From: Clostridium neonatale
Lineage (GTDB): Bacteria; Bacillota; Clostridia; Clostridiales; Clostridiaceae
Direction: 5' to 3'
DNA length: 64,000 nt
Assembly (NCBI RefSeq): GCF_001458595.1
Contig: NZ_LN890328.1
Span: 1,332,926 to 1,396,925 of the forward strand
Shown in pieces: positions 36,901-45,383 of the stretch (within the stretch, counting starts at the first letter, position 1; each line of letters begins with the position of its first letter). The notes beneath the pieces were generated by a model that worked only from the letters and a program-made list of their open reading frames with translations, searched no databases and was not told the origin of the DNA. A program made the position numbers and the translations under genes.

Positions 36901-38561
36901 TCTCCCATATTTATTACTTTTTCTGGAGTTTCATACCCATCTGCTCTAATAGTCTTTCCATTAGGCAATAATAATCTTATATTTTTAATTACAAAATCAT
37001 CATTATTTTCTTCATTATGTTCAAGGGGATTTGCTTTATTTCCAGCATGAATAGATATTGTAATATTTTTTCCTTTTTCAAAATATTTAACTGGAATAGA
37101 ATATTTTATAGTTGCCCAATCTGAATATGTTCCATCATCAAAAACTCCTATAAGGTCATTCCCAATTGCTACTGCATTCTTAAAAAATACATCTGTTTGA
37201 GATACATCAAAAGCTATAATTGGAGCATCTCCTAATGATTCAATTGCTTCACTGGTAACATCTTCTCCATCAACAAACAATTTTAAATCTTTATTATCAT
37301 CTTTATTTGATGATGCTATTAATTGCTGCTCTCCAGATAATAATTGATTATTTGATAAGTTTAATTCTAATTCATTTTTACTTGATGAATCATTTGTAAT
37401 TGTTTTTTCATCAGTTTCTACATTATTAGTTCCATCAGATACCTCAAAGTAATAGCTATAACTACTTTTATTTGAAAGATCTATTGAAGATATTGTTTTA
37501 GTAAACACAGAGTCAATTCCATCGGTTAAATTATACTCTTCATATTCTGACATTGTATTATCTTTTAAATAAAGTTTTACAGTTTTTATACTTCTATCTC
37601 CAGCTTCTGCTTTCACTGAAAATTTTAAATCTTTATTACTTGAAAATTGTAAATCCGTCATGTCTGTAAGTATTGGTTCATTATCGCTGCTTCCCAAATC
37701 AACACTAGAAATTGGCTTTTCATCTTCAGTTATATCTCCAGGCGTTGGTTTTGAATCATTTGACATCATTTTAGATTTTCCTGTATACATATCATATTTA
37801 TATGTAATTGATTTATTTAATTTAACATCCTTATCACTCATATTATATGAAACAAAATCAAGTACCTCTTTAGTATTTGTAGTTAACTTTAAGGCTCTGT
37901 CACCACTATTAGCCATACCAGCACTATAAATTTCTACTATATTTTTTCCCATTACAAGGTTTGTATTAAATTCCTTATTAAAGTCATTCACTGTAAGCTC
38001 ATCATTACTACCATTCTTAATCCAAAATACTAATGTTTCTTCTGGATCTATTTTTATACTTGAAGGATCACTTTCCCATATAACATCACTAGAGTCACCC
38101 TTATCTGGATAATTATAATATATTTTATAATCTTTTAAATCTATTGTTTCATTACTATTATTGTATACTTCGATAAATTCATATGCATCTGCTTTATTAA
38201 CATTATTTGAATCTGGAAGTATTTCTGTAATTACTAGTGGAGATGGATTCTCGCAATAATCCCCCTCAGTAAGCAGCTCTAATGCATCTTCTGTTGTGGT
38301 TTCTAAAATTTTATCATCTGAACCAATAACATTGTTTATTGTTATTGCACCTTCTGTTGTTTCTTTATTAAGATCTGACAATAATTTATTATTAGAATCA
38401 CTATCACTCTTATTATTATTAATTTCTAATTTATTTACCATATCATCATTAATAAGATTTGATGGCTTAACTTCAAGTGCTTTAACTCCTACATTGGTAA
38501 TATTAATAGCAATTACGCCAAAAGTAGTTATTCTTTTGGCGTCTTTTAAAATTTTCTTCAT
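33912..38561 (-). CDS. Large secreted metallophosphoesterase with lamin-tail and cell-wall-binding domains
   Basis: About 1549 residues. In order: a signal-like N-terminus (to about residue 30), a lamin-tail (LTD) domain near 105-240 (LVITEILPDSNN...EFIEVYNNS), several Ig/CBM-like modules (about 290-700), a calcineurin-type metallophosphoesterase near 880-1090 (DGDIVDD, GNHDVGHK and SGHYHSAAT carry the metal ligands), a further beta module, a Ser-rich linker near 1345 and seven choline-binding-like repeats (TGWQKVNNxWYxL) at the end. The repeats anchor it to the cell wall; the phosphoesterase acts outside the cell on an unknown phosphate ester or nucleotide. GGGGGAAG precedes two adjacent ATGs; the second (38561) is better spaced. 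It is a single gene transcribed toward the transporter terminator. Confidence 0.85.
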   Translation of the reverse strand: MKKILKDAKRITTFGVIAINITNVGVKALEVKPSNLINDDMVNKLEINNNKSDSDSNNKLLSDLNKETTEGAITINNVIGSDDKILETTTEDALELLTEGDYCENPSPLVITEILPDSNNVNKADAYEFIEVYNNSNETIDLKDYKIYYNYPDKGDSSDVIWESDPSSIKIDPEETLVFWIKNGSNDELTVNDFNKEFNTNLVMGKNIVEIYSAGMANSGDRALKLTTNTKEVLDFVSYNMSDKDVKLNKSITYKYDMYTGKSKMMSNDSKPTPGDITEDEKPISSVDLGSSDNEPILTDMTDLQFSSNKDLKFSVKAEAGDRSIKTVKLYLKDNTMSEYEEYNLTDGIDSVFTKTISSIDLSNKSSYSYYFEVSDGTNNVETDEKTITNDSSSKNELELNLSNNQLLSGEQQLIASSNKDDNKDLKLFVDGEDVTSEAIESLGDAPIIAFDVSQTDVFFKNAVAIGNDLIGVFDDGTYSDWATIKYSIPVKYFEKGKNITISIHAGNKANPLEHNEENNDDFVIKNIRLLLPNGKTIRADGYETPEKVINMGDSAGKIEILDAKFTVDSDAYTGIRYNWNTIDDSDGSHKIEATSGLATTSAQVIVDNTAPEISTNMENKQYKGDFTIEASACDETTKVSKFLVTLDNQEVNMPLKVSSTLLAAGNHILKITAIDEVGNKGEKVVNFTIPDENPNDPEAVTPGNGANVNKNPILSIKVTDPTNDTMDVTFKTGDQYKLGDAEIKEDGGIAQVSGGIKEANDGYPYNTYDISLADNVTDDSIVGINWKGQANPNSKINLYAYSISKQKWNLIKATTADENGDVSINAEIPVDKYRNGNSLKVMVQNGIGYNPIQYAPGTPADTTSNTEITTSNVEDLDRNSYDFTFALESDTQYYNENINGDKYHHQINIHDWILANKPRMNIQYMFHDGDIVDDVEEEYEWKNADEAYKKLDDAKFPYGVLAGNHDVGHKSEDYTEYGTYFGENRFNDNPWYGESYKNNKGHYDLISVDGIDFIMIYMGWGIGDDEIKWMNEVLAKYPERKAILNFHEYLLASKGLGEEPKRVYDEVISKNANVCMVLSGHYHSAATRIDKFDDDNDGIAERTVYQMLFDYQALAEGGRGFLRLMHFSLKDRTISIRTYSPSEDSYSSGEFTKEEENFIIPLDDLGIIPQEKTLNTTSMTANIYTNEVIGTVNNVASGDTASITWEKENGHYGWYAEIKDSYGGIKRTPVYYIDVNDTSNNVARIQGNGKVGSTLNAKLLTSEGDEIVDSNGITYKWYRLSTKNDENGVLIGNDKNYKLVSADKNKFIKLVINYNGKDYENIIGAIKSSSSSSSSSSHSSSKNSSNTESEDSSKIEDTTTTTSSNNNSGIIKIQKNNDGTLKLITQDGKIITGWQQIDSKWYLADEEGNVKTGWQKVNNYWYLLKDDGVMATGWQKVNNSWYFLKENGIMATGWQKVNNYWYLLKDDGVMATGWQKVNNSWYFLKENGVMVTGWQKVNNSWYFLKNDGAMAIGWQKINNKWYYLYNDGTMASDTIINGYNISLDGSMI
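33950..34390 (-). repeat. Tandem cell-wall-binding repeat DNA (7 units)
   Basis: Seven units of about 60 bp encode TGWQxxNxxWYxL repeats at the C-terminus of the phosphoesterase. Units alternate between a KDDGVMA/NYWYLL type and a KENGxM/NSWYFL type, as expected from duplication of a two-unit block. Such DNA is prone to change copy number. Confidence 0.8.
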
Positions 38562-38564
38562 CAT

Positions 38565-38917
38565 CTTCCCCCATTTTCTAATACAAATTACTTATATCAT
38601 ATCCCTATAATGTAAAGCATTTATTATATTATAGTAAATTACAGGTAAATGATTTGTTAAATCTAAAATTTCTTTTGATTTTAATTTAAAGTTTATTAGA
38701 GATCTAATTCAATTTCTGGATCCATAAATATGTGACAATAAAACTTAATATATCTAATATTAATACCCTTGATATTTTAATAAAAAAATATATAATTTAA
38801 ATAAAAAATTATATTTTAATTTATTAAGAATATTTCCCATTTACTTTTAGCTCTTAATTAGCTAATAAAATATTTTAGATAACAAATGATAATTGAAAAA
38901 ATGGAGGATTACTAAAA
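38565..38917. other. Divergent promoter region, AT-rich
   Basis: About 350 bases between the divergent phosphoesterase and diguanylate cyclase genes. I see no gene, riboswitch or clear operator. Several A/T-only runs could hold promoters for both genes. Confidence 0.5.
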
Positions 38918-41065
38918 TTGAATTACATTATTCTAAAAAATATAAGAAAATTTAATAAAATCATTTTAATATTTGGAATTCTCCTCATATGTTTTAGCAT
39001 TCAAACAAAATCCATACAAGCTGAAGAAAATAATGTAATAAAAGTTGGATACCCAATTGTTGAAGGTTTTACAGAAATCAAAGATGGTGTTTATAGTGGA
39101 TATGCATATGAGTATTTAAGAGAAATCGCTAAATATACTGGTTGGGAATATGAATTTGTTGAGATGAGTCTCAATGATGCAATGAACGAATTAAAAAATG
39201 GTAACATAGATATTGTAGCAGGTATGCTTAAAAATGATCAAAGTATTAAGATTTATGATTTTCCAGAATACGATTCTGGTTATACTTACACTACTCTATC
39301 CATTTTAAAAGATAATGAAAATATTAGTCAATCAAACTTTGAAACATTAAACGGACTCAAGGTAGGTTACTTTGAAACATCTAAAGTTAGACTGAATAAT
39401 TTTATTAAATTCTGCGAAAATAATAGCATTACCAATATTGATTTAATTCCTTATCCTTTTCAAACTGGAAAAGAACTTTCAGAGGCTTTAGAATCTAAAG
39501 AAGTAGATGCTATTATCGACGGAGATTTATTAACAAATAAGAATGAGAAAGTAGTTGTTAAATTTGGAGCTATACCTTACTATTTTGCAACAACTAAAGG
39601 AAATACTAAAATAACGCAACAACTAAATCATGTGCTCTTTAAAATTAAAGAAAGTGATCCTGCATTTAATCAGAAATTATATAATAAATACTTTCAAATT
39701 AATAAGGAACATTTCTTTATCTTAACAGAAGAAGAGCAAAGCTACATCAATAACATGGCTCCTTTAAAAGCTATCTATATTGATAATTATAATCCACTTC
39801 AATATTACGATATTAATACTAAAAAGCCAGCTGGTATTTTTATTGATGTAATGAACTTAATCACTCAGAAATCTGGACTTCGTTTTGAATTAGTTCGAGT
39901 AAAAAGCTATGAAGAAGCATATGAATTAATAAAAGCTAAAAAGGCTGATTTAATAATTGGCGCTCCCAGTATTTATCCAATTGCAGATGAAAATGAATTT
40001 ACACTAACAAAATCTTATTTAAAATTTGATATGGTAGAGGTAGTTCGTAAGAATAAAAATAATCAACAAAATAATCCCAAAATTATTGCATTACCTATAG
40101 GAGGTGCCTATTATAATATAAATAATGACTATGAAATAAATTTATACGATACATTTGAAGAATGTTTAACAGCAGTTGAAAAAGGAACAGCAGATTTAAC
40201 TTGCGGAAATAACCATTCTGTATCTAACTATCTTGCTGCTGGATACTATCCTAATTTAACTGTTATTTCAAATGATTTTAAAACGGAGGTTTCAATTGGG
40301 CTTGCTAAACCAACCAATAATAACTTACTAAGTATTATTAATAAAGCAATTTATAGTTTATCAGAAGAAGAAATTAAAGATATTATTTATCTGAATACAA
40401 TTAACATTAAACACTCTGTTACATTAAAACAATTTTTCTTTGATAACTTAGCTTTATGTATAGCAGTAATTATATTATTTTTAAGTTTAATATCTATAAT
40501 TACTTATCTATTGGTGCGAATAAAATTTAAAAATTTAGTATTATCAAAAGAATTGTTACTAAAAAAGTCGCAAACAGATCCATTAACAGGACTTTATAAT
40601 CGTGACGCATTTGAACAATCAGTTATAAATTATTTAAATACGAAAAATCCTATATTATATGGTGCGTTCATTATTATCGATATAGATTATTTCAAACAAA
40701 TAAATGATTCTTTAGGGCATAAAGTAGGTGATGATCTCTTAAAAGATTTTAGCCAATTATTAAAGGAATTTTTTTCACTAGAAGATATTCTTTGTCGATG
40801 GGGCGGAGATGAATTTATTGTCTTTATGAAAGATATTGAAGAAAATAACCTCCAAATTGTGAATCAAAAGTTACAACAACTATGTCAATTAATGAATAAA
40901 GACATAAGCTATAATGGTTGTAGTAAAAAAATCTCTCTTAGTATAGGTTCTACCGTTATTAAACAAAATCTCGACTTCAATGAAATATATCAACAAGCAG
41001 ATACATTACTTTATGAAGTAAAACGTAATGGAAGGAATGGATTTAAAGTAAATATTAATTTCTAA
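38918..41065 (+). CDS. Diguanylate cyclase with two extracellular solute-binding sensor domains
   Basis: A 715-residue protein starting with TTG, placed by GGAGGA 9 nt upstream. A signal anchor (about 12-33) is followed by two SBP_bac_3-type domains (about 40-255 and 275-495), a transmembrane helix (about 510-535) and a GGDEF domain (about 555-715). The active site is an intact GGDEF at 629-633, so it should make c-di-GMP from GTP. The inhibitory I-site RxxD five residues upstream is absent (SLED), so product feedback is probably lost. The sensor domains resemble amino-acid or cyclohexadienyl-type binders. Its neighbour, a pectate lyase gene, has a c-di-GMP riboswitch, suggesting a local nutrient-to-enzyme circuit. 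Confidence 0.9.
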   Translation: MNYIILKNIRKFNKIILIFGILLICFSIQTKSIQAEENNVIKVGYPIVEGFTEIKDGVYSGYAYEYLREIAKYTGWEYEFVEMSLNDAMNELKNGNIDIVAGMLKNDQSIKIYDFPEYDSGYTYTTLSILKDNENISQSNFETLNGLKVGYFETSKVRLNNFIKFCENNSITNIDLIPYPFQTGKELSEALESKEVDAIIDGDLLTNKNEKVVVKFGAIPYYFATTKGNTKITQQLNHVLFKIKESDPAFNQKLYNKYFQINKEHFFILTEEEQSYINNMAPLKAIYIDNYNPLQYYDINTKKPAGIFIDVMNLITQKSGLRFELVRVKSYEEAYELIKAKKADLIIGAPSIYPIADENEFTLTKSYLKFDMVEVVRKNKNNQQNNPKIIALPIGGAYYNINNDYEINLYDTFEECLTAVEKGTADLTCGNNHSVSNYLAAGYYPNLTVISNDFKTEVSIGLAKPTNNNLLSIINKAIYSLSEEEIKDIIYLNTINIKHSVTLKQFFFDNLALCIAVIILFLSLISIITYLLVRIKFKNLVLSKELLLKKSQTDPLTGLYNRDAFEQSVINYLNTKNPILYGAFIIIDIDYFKQINDSLGHKVGDDLLKDFSQLLKEFFSLEDILCRWGGDEFIVFMKDIEENNLQIVNQKLQQLCQLMNKDISYNGCSKKISLSIGSTVIKQNLDFNEIYQQADTLLYEVKRNGRNGFKVNINF

Positions 41066-41098
41066 ATCATATTTTTTTCACTTTTATTAAAAACAAAA

Positions 41099-41137
41099 AA
41101 CCTAACTAAAATCCTTTATCTATATTTTAGTTAGGTT
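41099..41137. terminator. Bidirectional terminator between the cyclase and pectate lyase genes
   Basis: Arms AACCTAACTAAAAT and ATTTTAGTTAGGTT (41099-41112, 41124-41137), preceded by an A-run so that the minus-strand transcript ends in T-rich sequence. It lies between convergent genes and can serve both. Confidence 0.7.
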
Positions 41138-41215
41138 AATGTTTGAGGCTAACATACATTTAAACTTCACTATGAAAGCCTCCAAATTTATAATAATCTT
41201 TTTTAAATCAATAAT

Positions 41216-43480
41216 TTATTCTTCAACACTCATATAATAAAGTTTAGCAGCATCGCCTTTTTTAATAGTATGATATCCAGCTTCTAATTCTACAGTAACT
41301 GTACCTTTATCAGCTTTGTATTTAACTCCATCTACAATTATATATTTTGAGAAATCTGAGTTAAGCACTAAAGTTAAAGTTGAAGTACTATCTGTAGTAA
41401 ACGAGATACTCGTACTAGTTTCAATCTTTAAATATTCAGTTAAAAAGAATCCATCATATGACATTCCAGTTTTATTTTTTCCTAAGTTACCTTTGATAGT
41501 AAAATATGAACTTTCCTTACCATTCTCTGTGAAATTATGCACAGTGTCTTTAGATGTATCTGGTGTTTCCGGTGTTTCTGGAAGCTCTGGTGTCTCTGGT
41601 ACCTCTGGAACTTCCGGTACTTCTGGTACCTCTGGTGTTTCAGGTACTTCTGGAATTTCTGGAAGCTCTGGTGTTTCAGGTACTTCTGGTACTTCCGGAA
41701 TTTCTGGAACCTCTGGTACTTCTGGTGTTTCAGAATTATCACCATCTGGATCAACAACTACTGAATTTCCTCCAATAGAAACTACATCAGACTTATAGCT
41801 TAGAAGTTTTTTCATAAGATCTTTATTTAGTGAAGATGATTCATCATCTGCTTTTGTAAATGTCCATTCAAAATCTCCACCATTAGTTCTTCCTGCATAA
41901 GTAGTAACATTATCTACTACATCTTCTACATCGTCTGCTTTATATTCATACATTTTTGAGCTTGTATCAAAATTATTATAAGTTGTTTTTCCACTTACTG
42001 TCTTATAAGAAGCTGGTACAACTTCATCTCTTGAATTTGCAAGATAAGCATCAAATTGAATAGCATTATCTTGTGCATAAACTAAAGCTTTTTCTCCAGT
42101 TATGCTATTATTATAAGCCTTAATCATTCCCCCTGATTCACCTGAGAATGTTCCAGTAGAGCTTCCTGCAATATCTGATCCTTGAAGCGAACTAAGCATT
42201 GGATATTTACAGTTTCTAAATGCATTTGCTTCTACAAAAGCTGATGCTCCCTTTGTAACACCAACACCATATTTTGAATTACCATCAAAATAATTATTGT
42301 AAATGTGTATTGTACCTACTCTAATACGAGGATGTCTTGAATCTGAATGATCAAACCAGTTATGATGATATGTTACAAAAAACTCATCTGTATCACTCAT
42401 ACCACAAAGTGAAGACTTTCCAGAATCCCAAAAATGGTTATATGAAACAGTAACATTAGTTGATTTTCCCTTAACATCTAGTGAACCATCACCCTTAGCT
42501 TGGTCTGCATCACTTCCTGCTGTTCCATAGAATATATCATTATTATGAATCCATATATTTTCATTATCAGTATCTAAAGAAATTCCGTCATCTTGGAATA
42601 GCATTATTCCAAGGTTTCTAACTTCTACATTTCTTGCTCCTCTTATAAGAATTCCCCAGCCATTTATTGTAGCATCTTCACCTACACCTTCAAGAGTAAG
42701 ATTGTAGCATCCTTTTAATTGAAGGTATCCACTACTATTAAGCCCATATATATCTGATGCTTTAATTTCACCAATTACACGTATAATAAGATGAGACTTA
42801 TCATAACCTTTTTGACGCTTTGATAAAATGTCAACAAGACCAGTACATGTAGTTTTAGATCCCTTTGAGTTTGTTATAACATCAGCCTTTACTGTATTTA
42901 TGTTATCTGCTGTAACATAAAGTATAGTAGCATCTTCAGCTACAGTTCCATCATCATTATATCCACCTGATGCGGTCCCCATGGCAGAATCTTTTGAAAA
43001 AGCAAAACCTTCTCTTGTATGAGATTTTACATCAATTGATGATGTAGCTGCAGATTTTGATTTGTTTTCTTTTCCATCAAATAATGGAACTACCTTTATA
43101 ACATAAGATCCTTCTTCAACCCCAAGTACGTCAGCTCTAAAATAAGATGAATATTGTCTTATTAATTCACTATCTAATTGTCTGTATTTAGAATCAGCTT
43201 CCCCATCTTCTTTATAGTACACATTATAACCTGATGCATCGTCTGCACCTTGCCATTCAACACTTGCAGTTTCTAAATCTCCATAGCTATTTAAAATAAC
43301 TACATTTTCATTATTATAATTGCTTATAGATATTGAATCTACACTTTTATCTAATGCATAAGCATTAATTGAAGCTCCCTGTCCAATTATAACTGATGAC
43401 ACTAGTGTAATAGCCATAACCTTTTGCGCTAATCTTTTAGACATACATCTGTATTTCTTTTCTTCTGGTTCTTTAAACAT
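41216..43480 (-). CDS. Secreted pectate lyase (PL1 family)
   Basis: A 754-residue protein. The signal peptide is about 1-42 (hydrophobic AITLVSSVIIGQGASINAYA). A fibronectin-like module (about 45-150) precedes a parallel beta-helix pectate lyase (about 175-540): IWIHNNDIFYG, KGDGSLDVKGKSTNVTVSYN for the Ca-binding region and HSDSRHPRIR with the catalytic arginine. A proline-rich PEVPE/PETPE linker (about 590-645) joins a C-terminal beta domain of about 105 residues, probably carbohydrate binding. It cleaves polygalacturonate by beta-elimination outside the cell. GGGGAATT precedes the ATG. The 430-base leader carries a c-di-GMP-I riboswitch and two terminators, so expression should respond to c-di-GMP. 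Confidence 0.92.
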   Translation of the reverse strand: MFKEPEEKKYRCMSKRLAQKVMAITLVSSVIIGQGASINAYALDKSVDSISISNYNNENVVILNSYGDLETASVEWQGADDASGYNVYYKEDGEADSKYRQLDSELIRQYSSYFRADVLGVEEGSYVIKVVPLFDGKENKSKSAATSSIDVKSHTREGFAFSKDSAMGTASGGYNDDGTVAEDATILYVTADNINTVKADVITNSKGSKTTCTGLVDILSKRQKGYDKSHLIIRVIGEIKASDIYGLNSSGYLQLKGCYNLTLEGVGEDATINGWGILIRGARNVEVRNLGIMLFQDDGISLDTDNENIWIHNNDIFYGTAGSDADQAKGDGSLDVKGKSTNVTVSYNHFWDSGKSSLCGMSDTDEFFVTYHHNWFDHSDSRHPRIRVGTIHIYNNYFDGNSKYGVGVTKGASAFVEANAFRNCKYPMLSSLQGSDIAGSSTGTFSGESGGMIKAYNNSITGEKALVYAQDNAIQFDAYLANSRDEVVPASYKTVSGKTTYNNFDTSSKMYEYKADDVEDVVDNVTTYAGRTNGGDFEWTFTKADDESSSLNKDLMKKLLSYKSDVVSIGGNSVVVDPDGDNSETPEVPEVPEIPEVPEVPETPELPEIPEVPETPEVPEVPEVPEVPETPELPETPETPDTSKDTVHNFTENGKESSYFTIKGNLGKNKTGMSYDGFFLTEYLKIETSTSISFTTDSTSTLTLVLNSDFSKYIIVDGVKYKADKGTVTVELEAGYHTIKKGDAAKLYYMSVEE

Positions 43481-43522
43481 TTTTTAATTCCCCTTTAGTA
43501 TATTTATGTAAAAAAGTACATT

Positions 43523-43541
43523 AAAAAAATCGCCAAGGCGA
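43523..43541 (-). terminator. Leader terminator 2, just before the pectate lyase gene
   Basis: TCGCC-TT-GGCGA hairpin (43530-43541) followed on the minus strand by seven T, 40 bases before the start codon. A second small stem GACTA...TAGTC sits directly upstream. The position calls for conditional read-through. Confidence 0.75.
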
Positions 43542-43784
43542 CTATGTTGTAGTCTTCTATAAAATACAAATCCAATAGAATACAATAGCTTTTATAAAAT
43601 GTAGTTCTTTAAGCCGTCGATTTTTTTCAGCGCACTCTGGATTTTCTGAGCTTGCCGAAGAAAAGGCCAGGCGCTATAATTTATTTTTTATTCTTTAGGA
43701 ACTATGCATTAGCCTATTGCAATATTTTAAAAAATAACTTTTCCCCTCAAAAGATACCACCATGAACATAATTTCCTAAAGAAT
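43542..43784 (-). ncRNA. Unassigned structured leader between two terminators
   Basis: In the pectate lyase leader, after terminator 1, the minus strand has a long-range pair ATTCTTTAGGAA (about 43770-43782) with TTCCTAAAGAAT (about 43690-43701) enclosing about 70 bases. Next comes a GC-rich hairpin GCGCCTGG...CCAGAGTGCGC (about 43628-43676) with an inner GCC/GGC stem, and then sequence leading to terminator 2. No reading frame covers it. It could be a second aptamer or an antiterminator platform; I cannot assign it to a known class. Confidence 0.5.
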
Positions 43785-43809
43785 AAAAAAGCTACTCATA
43801 AAGAGTAGC
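43785..43809 (-). terminator. Leader terminator 1, following the c-di-GMP riboswitch
   Basis: GCTACTC-TTTAT-GAGTAGC (43791-43809 on the plus strand) followed on the minus strand by TTTTTTATT: a textbook intrinsic terminator about 90 bases after the aptamer. Confidence 0.85.
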
Positions 43810-43899
43810 AGAAATAATAATCAAAACCATTAATAAATAAAATTATTAAACTATCATAAATATAATTATATAGATTTTAATATAACAAAAAGTAATGCA

Positions 43900-43985
43900 C
43901 TCTTTGGCAACTGGCTGACATAGTTTATTAAAACATTAGTCCCTATAGCTTTGCGCCCTTAGATTTCCCTAAGTTTGCCTATTAA
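43900..43985 (-). promoter_or_regulatory. c-di-GMP-I (GEMM) riboswitch
   Basis: The minus strand reads AATAGGCAAACTTAGGG, then GGGCGCAAAGCTATAGGGAC, then TATGTCAGCCAGTTGCC. These are the hallmark segments of the GEMM/c-di-GMP-I aptamer: GGCAAAC joining, GCAAAGC in the second helix loop and the AGCC-GGUUGCC closing side. It lies in the leader of the pectate lyase gene (start 43480), with an intrinsic terminator 90 bases downstream. Whether c-di-GMP turns the gene on or off cannot be read with certainty. Confidence 0.92.
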
Positions 43986-44049
43986 ATTTTATGGGCTAAT
44001 TATATATTATATTTTTAAGATTGTAAACACTAATTTTATCTTTGGCTTC

Positions 44050-44160
44050 ATCTGAATAATCACAGGCATAAATATCTATAAATCCTCTTTCTCTAAACAC
44101 AATAAATTATTGCCTGTGCACATCCCAAATCTAAAACTGGTTCATACATACATTTTTCCA
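44050..44160 (-). pseudogene. Methyltransferase fragment
   Basis: The minus strand reads EPVLDLGC, then after small indels sequence matching NNLL...ERGF and DIYACDYSDEA. These correspond to residues about 39-75 of the methyltransferase at 15827-16459. The fragment is fused to the end of the adjacent SWIM-associated remnant, marking an old recombination joint. Confidence 0.7.
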
Positions 44161-44924
44161 TTAACTTTCTCATAATTTTTTGAAGCAATATACTTATTAA
44201 TAAGAAGCTCCCTAAAAGATGAAAAGTTAATATTATTAAGTATAAACTCTTCACTTTCTTTTTTAGTGCCATACTCATCAATTATTTCATATAATATATG
44301 AAGCATGCTCTCATTACTATATTTCTTATATTCATTATTAGAGTTACTATCAATCATAGATTTTATTTTTTCTGTTAATTGGTCTCTAAATTCTTCTATA
44401 TCTGCAAATTGAGCACATATTTCAAGCATATTAATCCTAAAATCATTCCATCCATCAAAAATTTTACTTTCACTTTTCTTTAATAATTTTTTAAATAGCT
44501 GTCTTTTGATTTTTATATCACATTCTGTATTTCTATCTATAATTGTACTTATTGTTTTCATGGTTTTTGATACAAGCATTCCTATGTCACCATCAGAATC
44601 ATCTGCATATTGAAATGCTTCTATTGCTTCATCTAATACCAGTAGTGCAATATCAACTGAAAGCATAACGTCTTCAGTATTTCTTGCTTTTTCAAGAACA
44701 TTATCCATATCACATGCAAAATAATAAGCCTGCCTATATGAAATAAATCTATCTCTCCCACAATGCTTTTTAACAATAGATTTTGTTAATTTTTTACAAT
44801 TCTCAAGTCCATCTTTATTATCTTCTTTTGAATATTTTAAAATAAGAGTATCGTTAAGCATTTTATCTTTTTTAGCAAGATCAACTACTATATGAATAAG
44901 TTGATCTTTTGAAAGAGAATTATA
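44142..44924 (-). pseudogene. C-terminal remnant of a SWIM zinc-finger-associated protein
   Basis: From 44924 the frame reads SLSKDQLIHIVVDLAKKD and continues through helical sequence (GRDRFISYRQAYYFACDMD and IFDGWNDFRINMLEICAQFAD) to 44142. This resembles the C-terminal helical part of bacterial SWIM zinc-finger proteins. The zinc-finger part is absent, the first ATG (44861) has no ribosome site and the 3' end runs into the methyltransferase fragment. I treat it as a truncated gene. If expressed from 44861 it would give 239 residues. Confidence 0.55.
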
Positions 44925-44972
44925 CTAAATTTTGCTATTTATTTTAGCAAATATACATAAATAATATTGAAA

Positions 44973-45383
44973 TTATAGATATTGTTTTATAGCATCTATG
45001 TAGTCATAAAAATCTTTTAAATTATAAGCAATAATTGACTCAACAACTTTTAGATTAATAGATTGATAATCATGTACTACAATATTTCTAAAACCAACCA
45101 TAGCTTTTAAATTTTTTGATAATTTATCATCAATTGTTTTACTTTTACTTAGAACATCAAAAGCATCTCTGCTAGTCTGAGGAATTCCTAATTTTTTCTT
45201 TGATATTATATGCATGGCTAAATCAATAGATGCCTCACACGCTCTTTGTATATTAAGCATTATTGAATCCTGCTTCGTATAATCTTTTAAGTTTTCAGGA
45301 TTATTTTCATATACTATATTAATTCTGTTTATACACCTTTCAATAGTTTCTATTTTATTTAAGATTACATTATTTTCTTCCAT
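44973..45383 (-). CDS. hepT: HEPN toxin (HepT-like, DUF86)
   Basis: A 136-residue all-helical protein with the HEPN ribonuclease motif RxxxxHxY as R99-NIVV-H104-D-Y106. It is the toxin of a HEPN/MNT toxin-antitoxin pair. Starting at 45383 (MEENNVILNK) gives a 14-base overlap with the antitoxin gene, the usual arrangement; a start at 45446 would create a 77-base overlap and is unlikely. HepT cleaves RNA and is silenced by AMPylation near its active-site tyrosine by the MNT partner, as shown for related pairs. Confidence 0.87.
   Translation of the reverse strand: MEENNVILNKIETIERCINRINIVYENNPENLKDYTKQDSIMLNIQRACEASIDLAMHIISKKKLGIPQTSRDAFDVLSKSKTIDDKLSKNLKAMVGFRNIVVHDYQSINLKVVESIIAYNLKDFYDYIDAIKQYL

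Noticed and set aside
41480..41800. Several overlapping open frames on both strands in the pectate lyase gene
   Set aside because: They are shadows of the PEVPE/PETPE linker repeat; the real frame is the 754-residue lyase.
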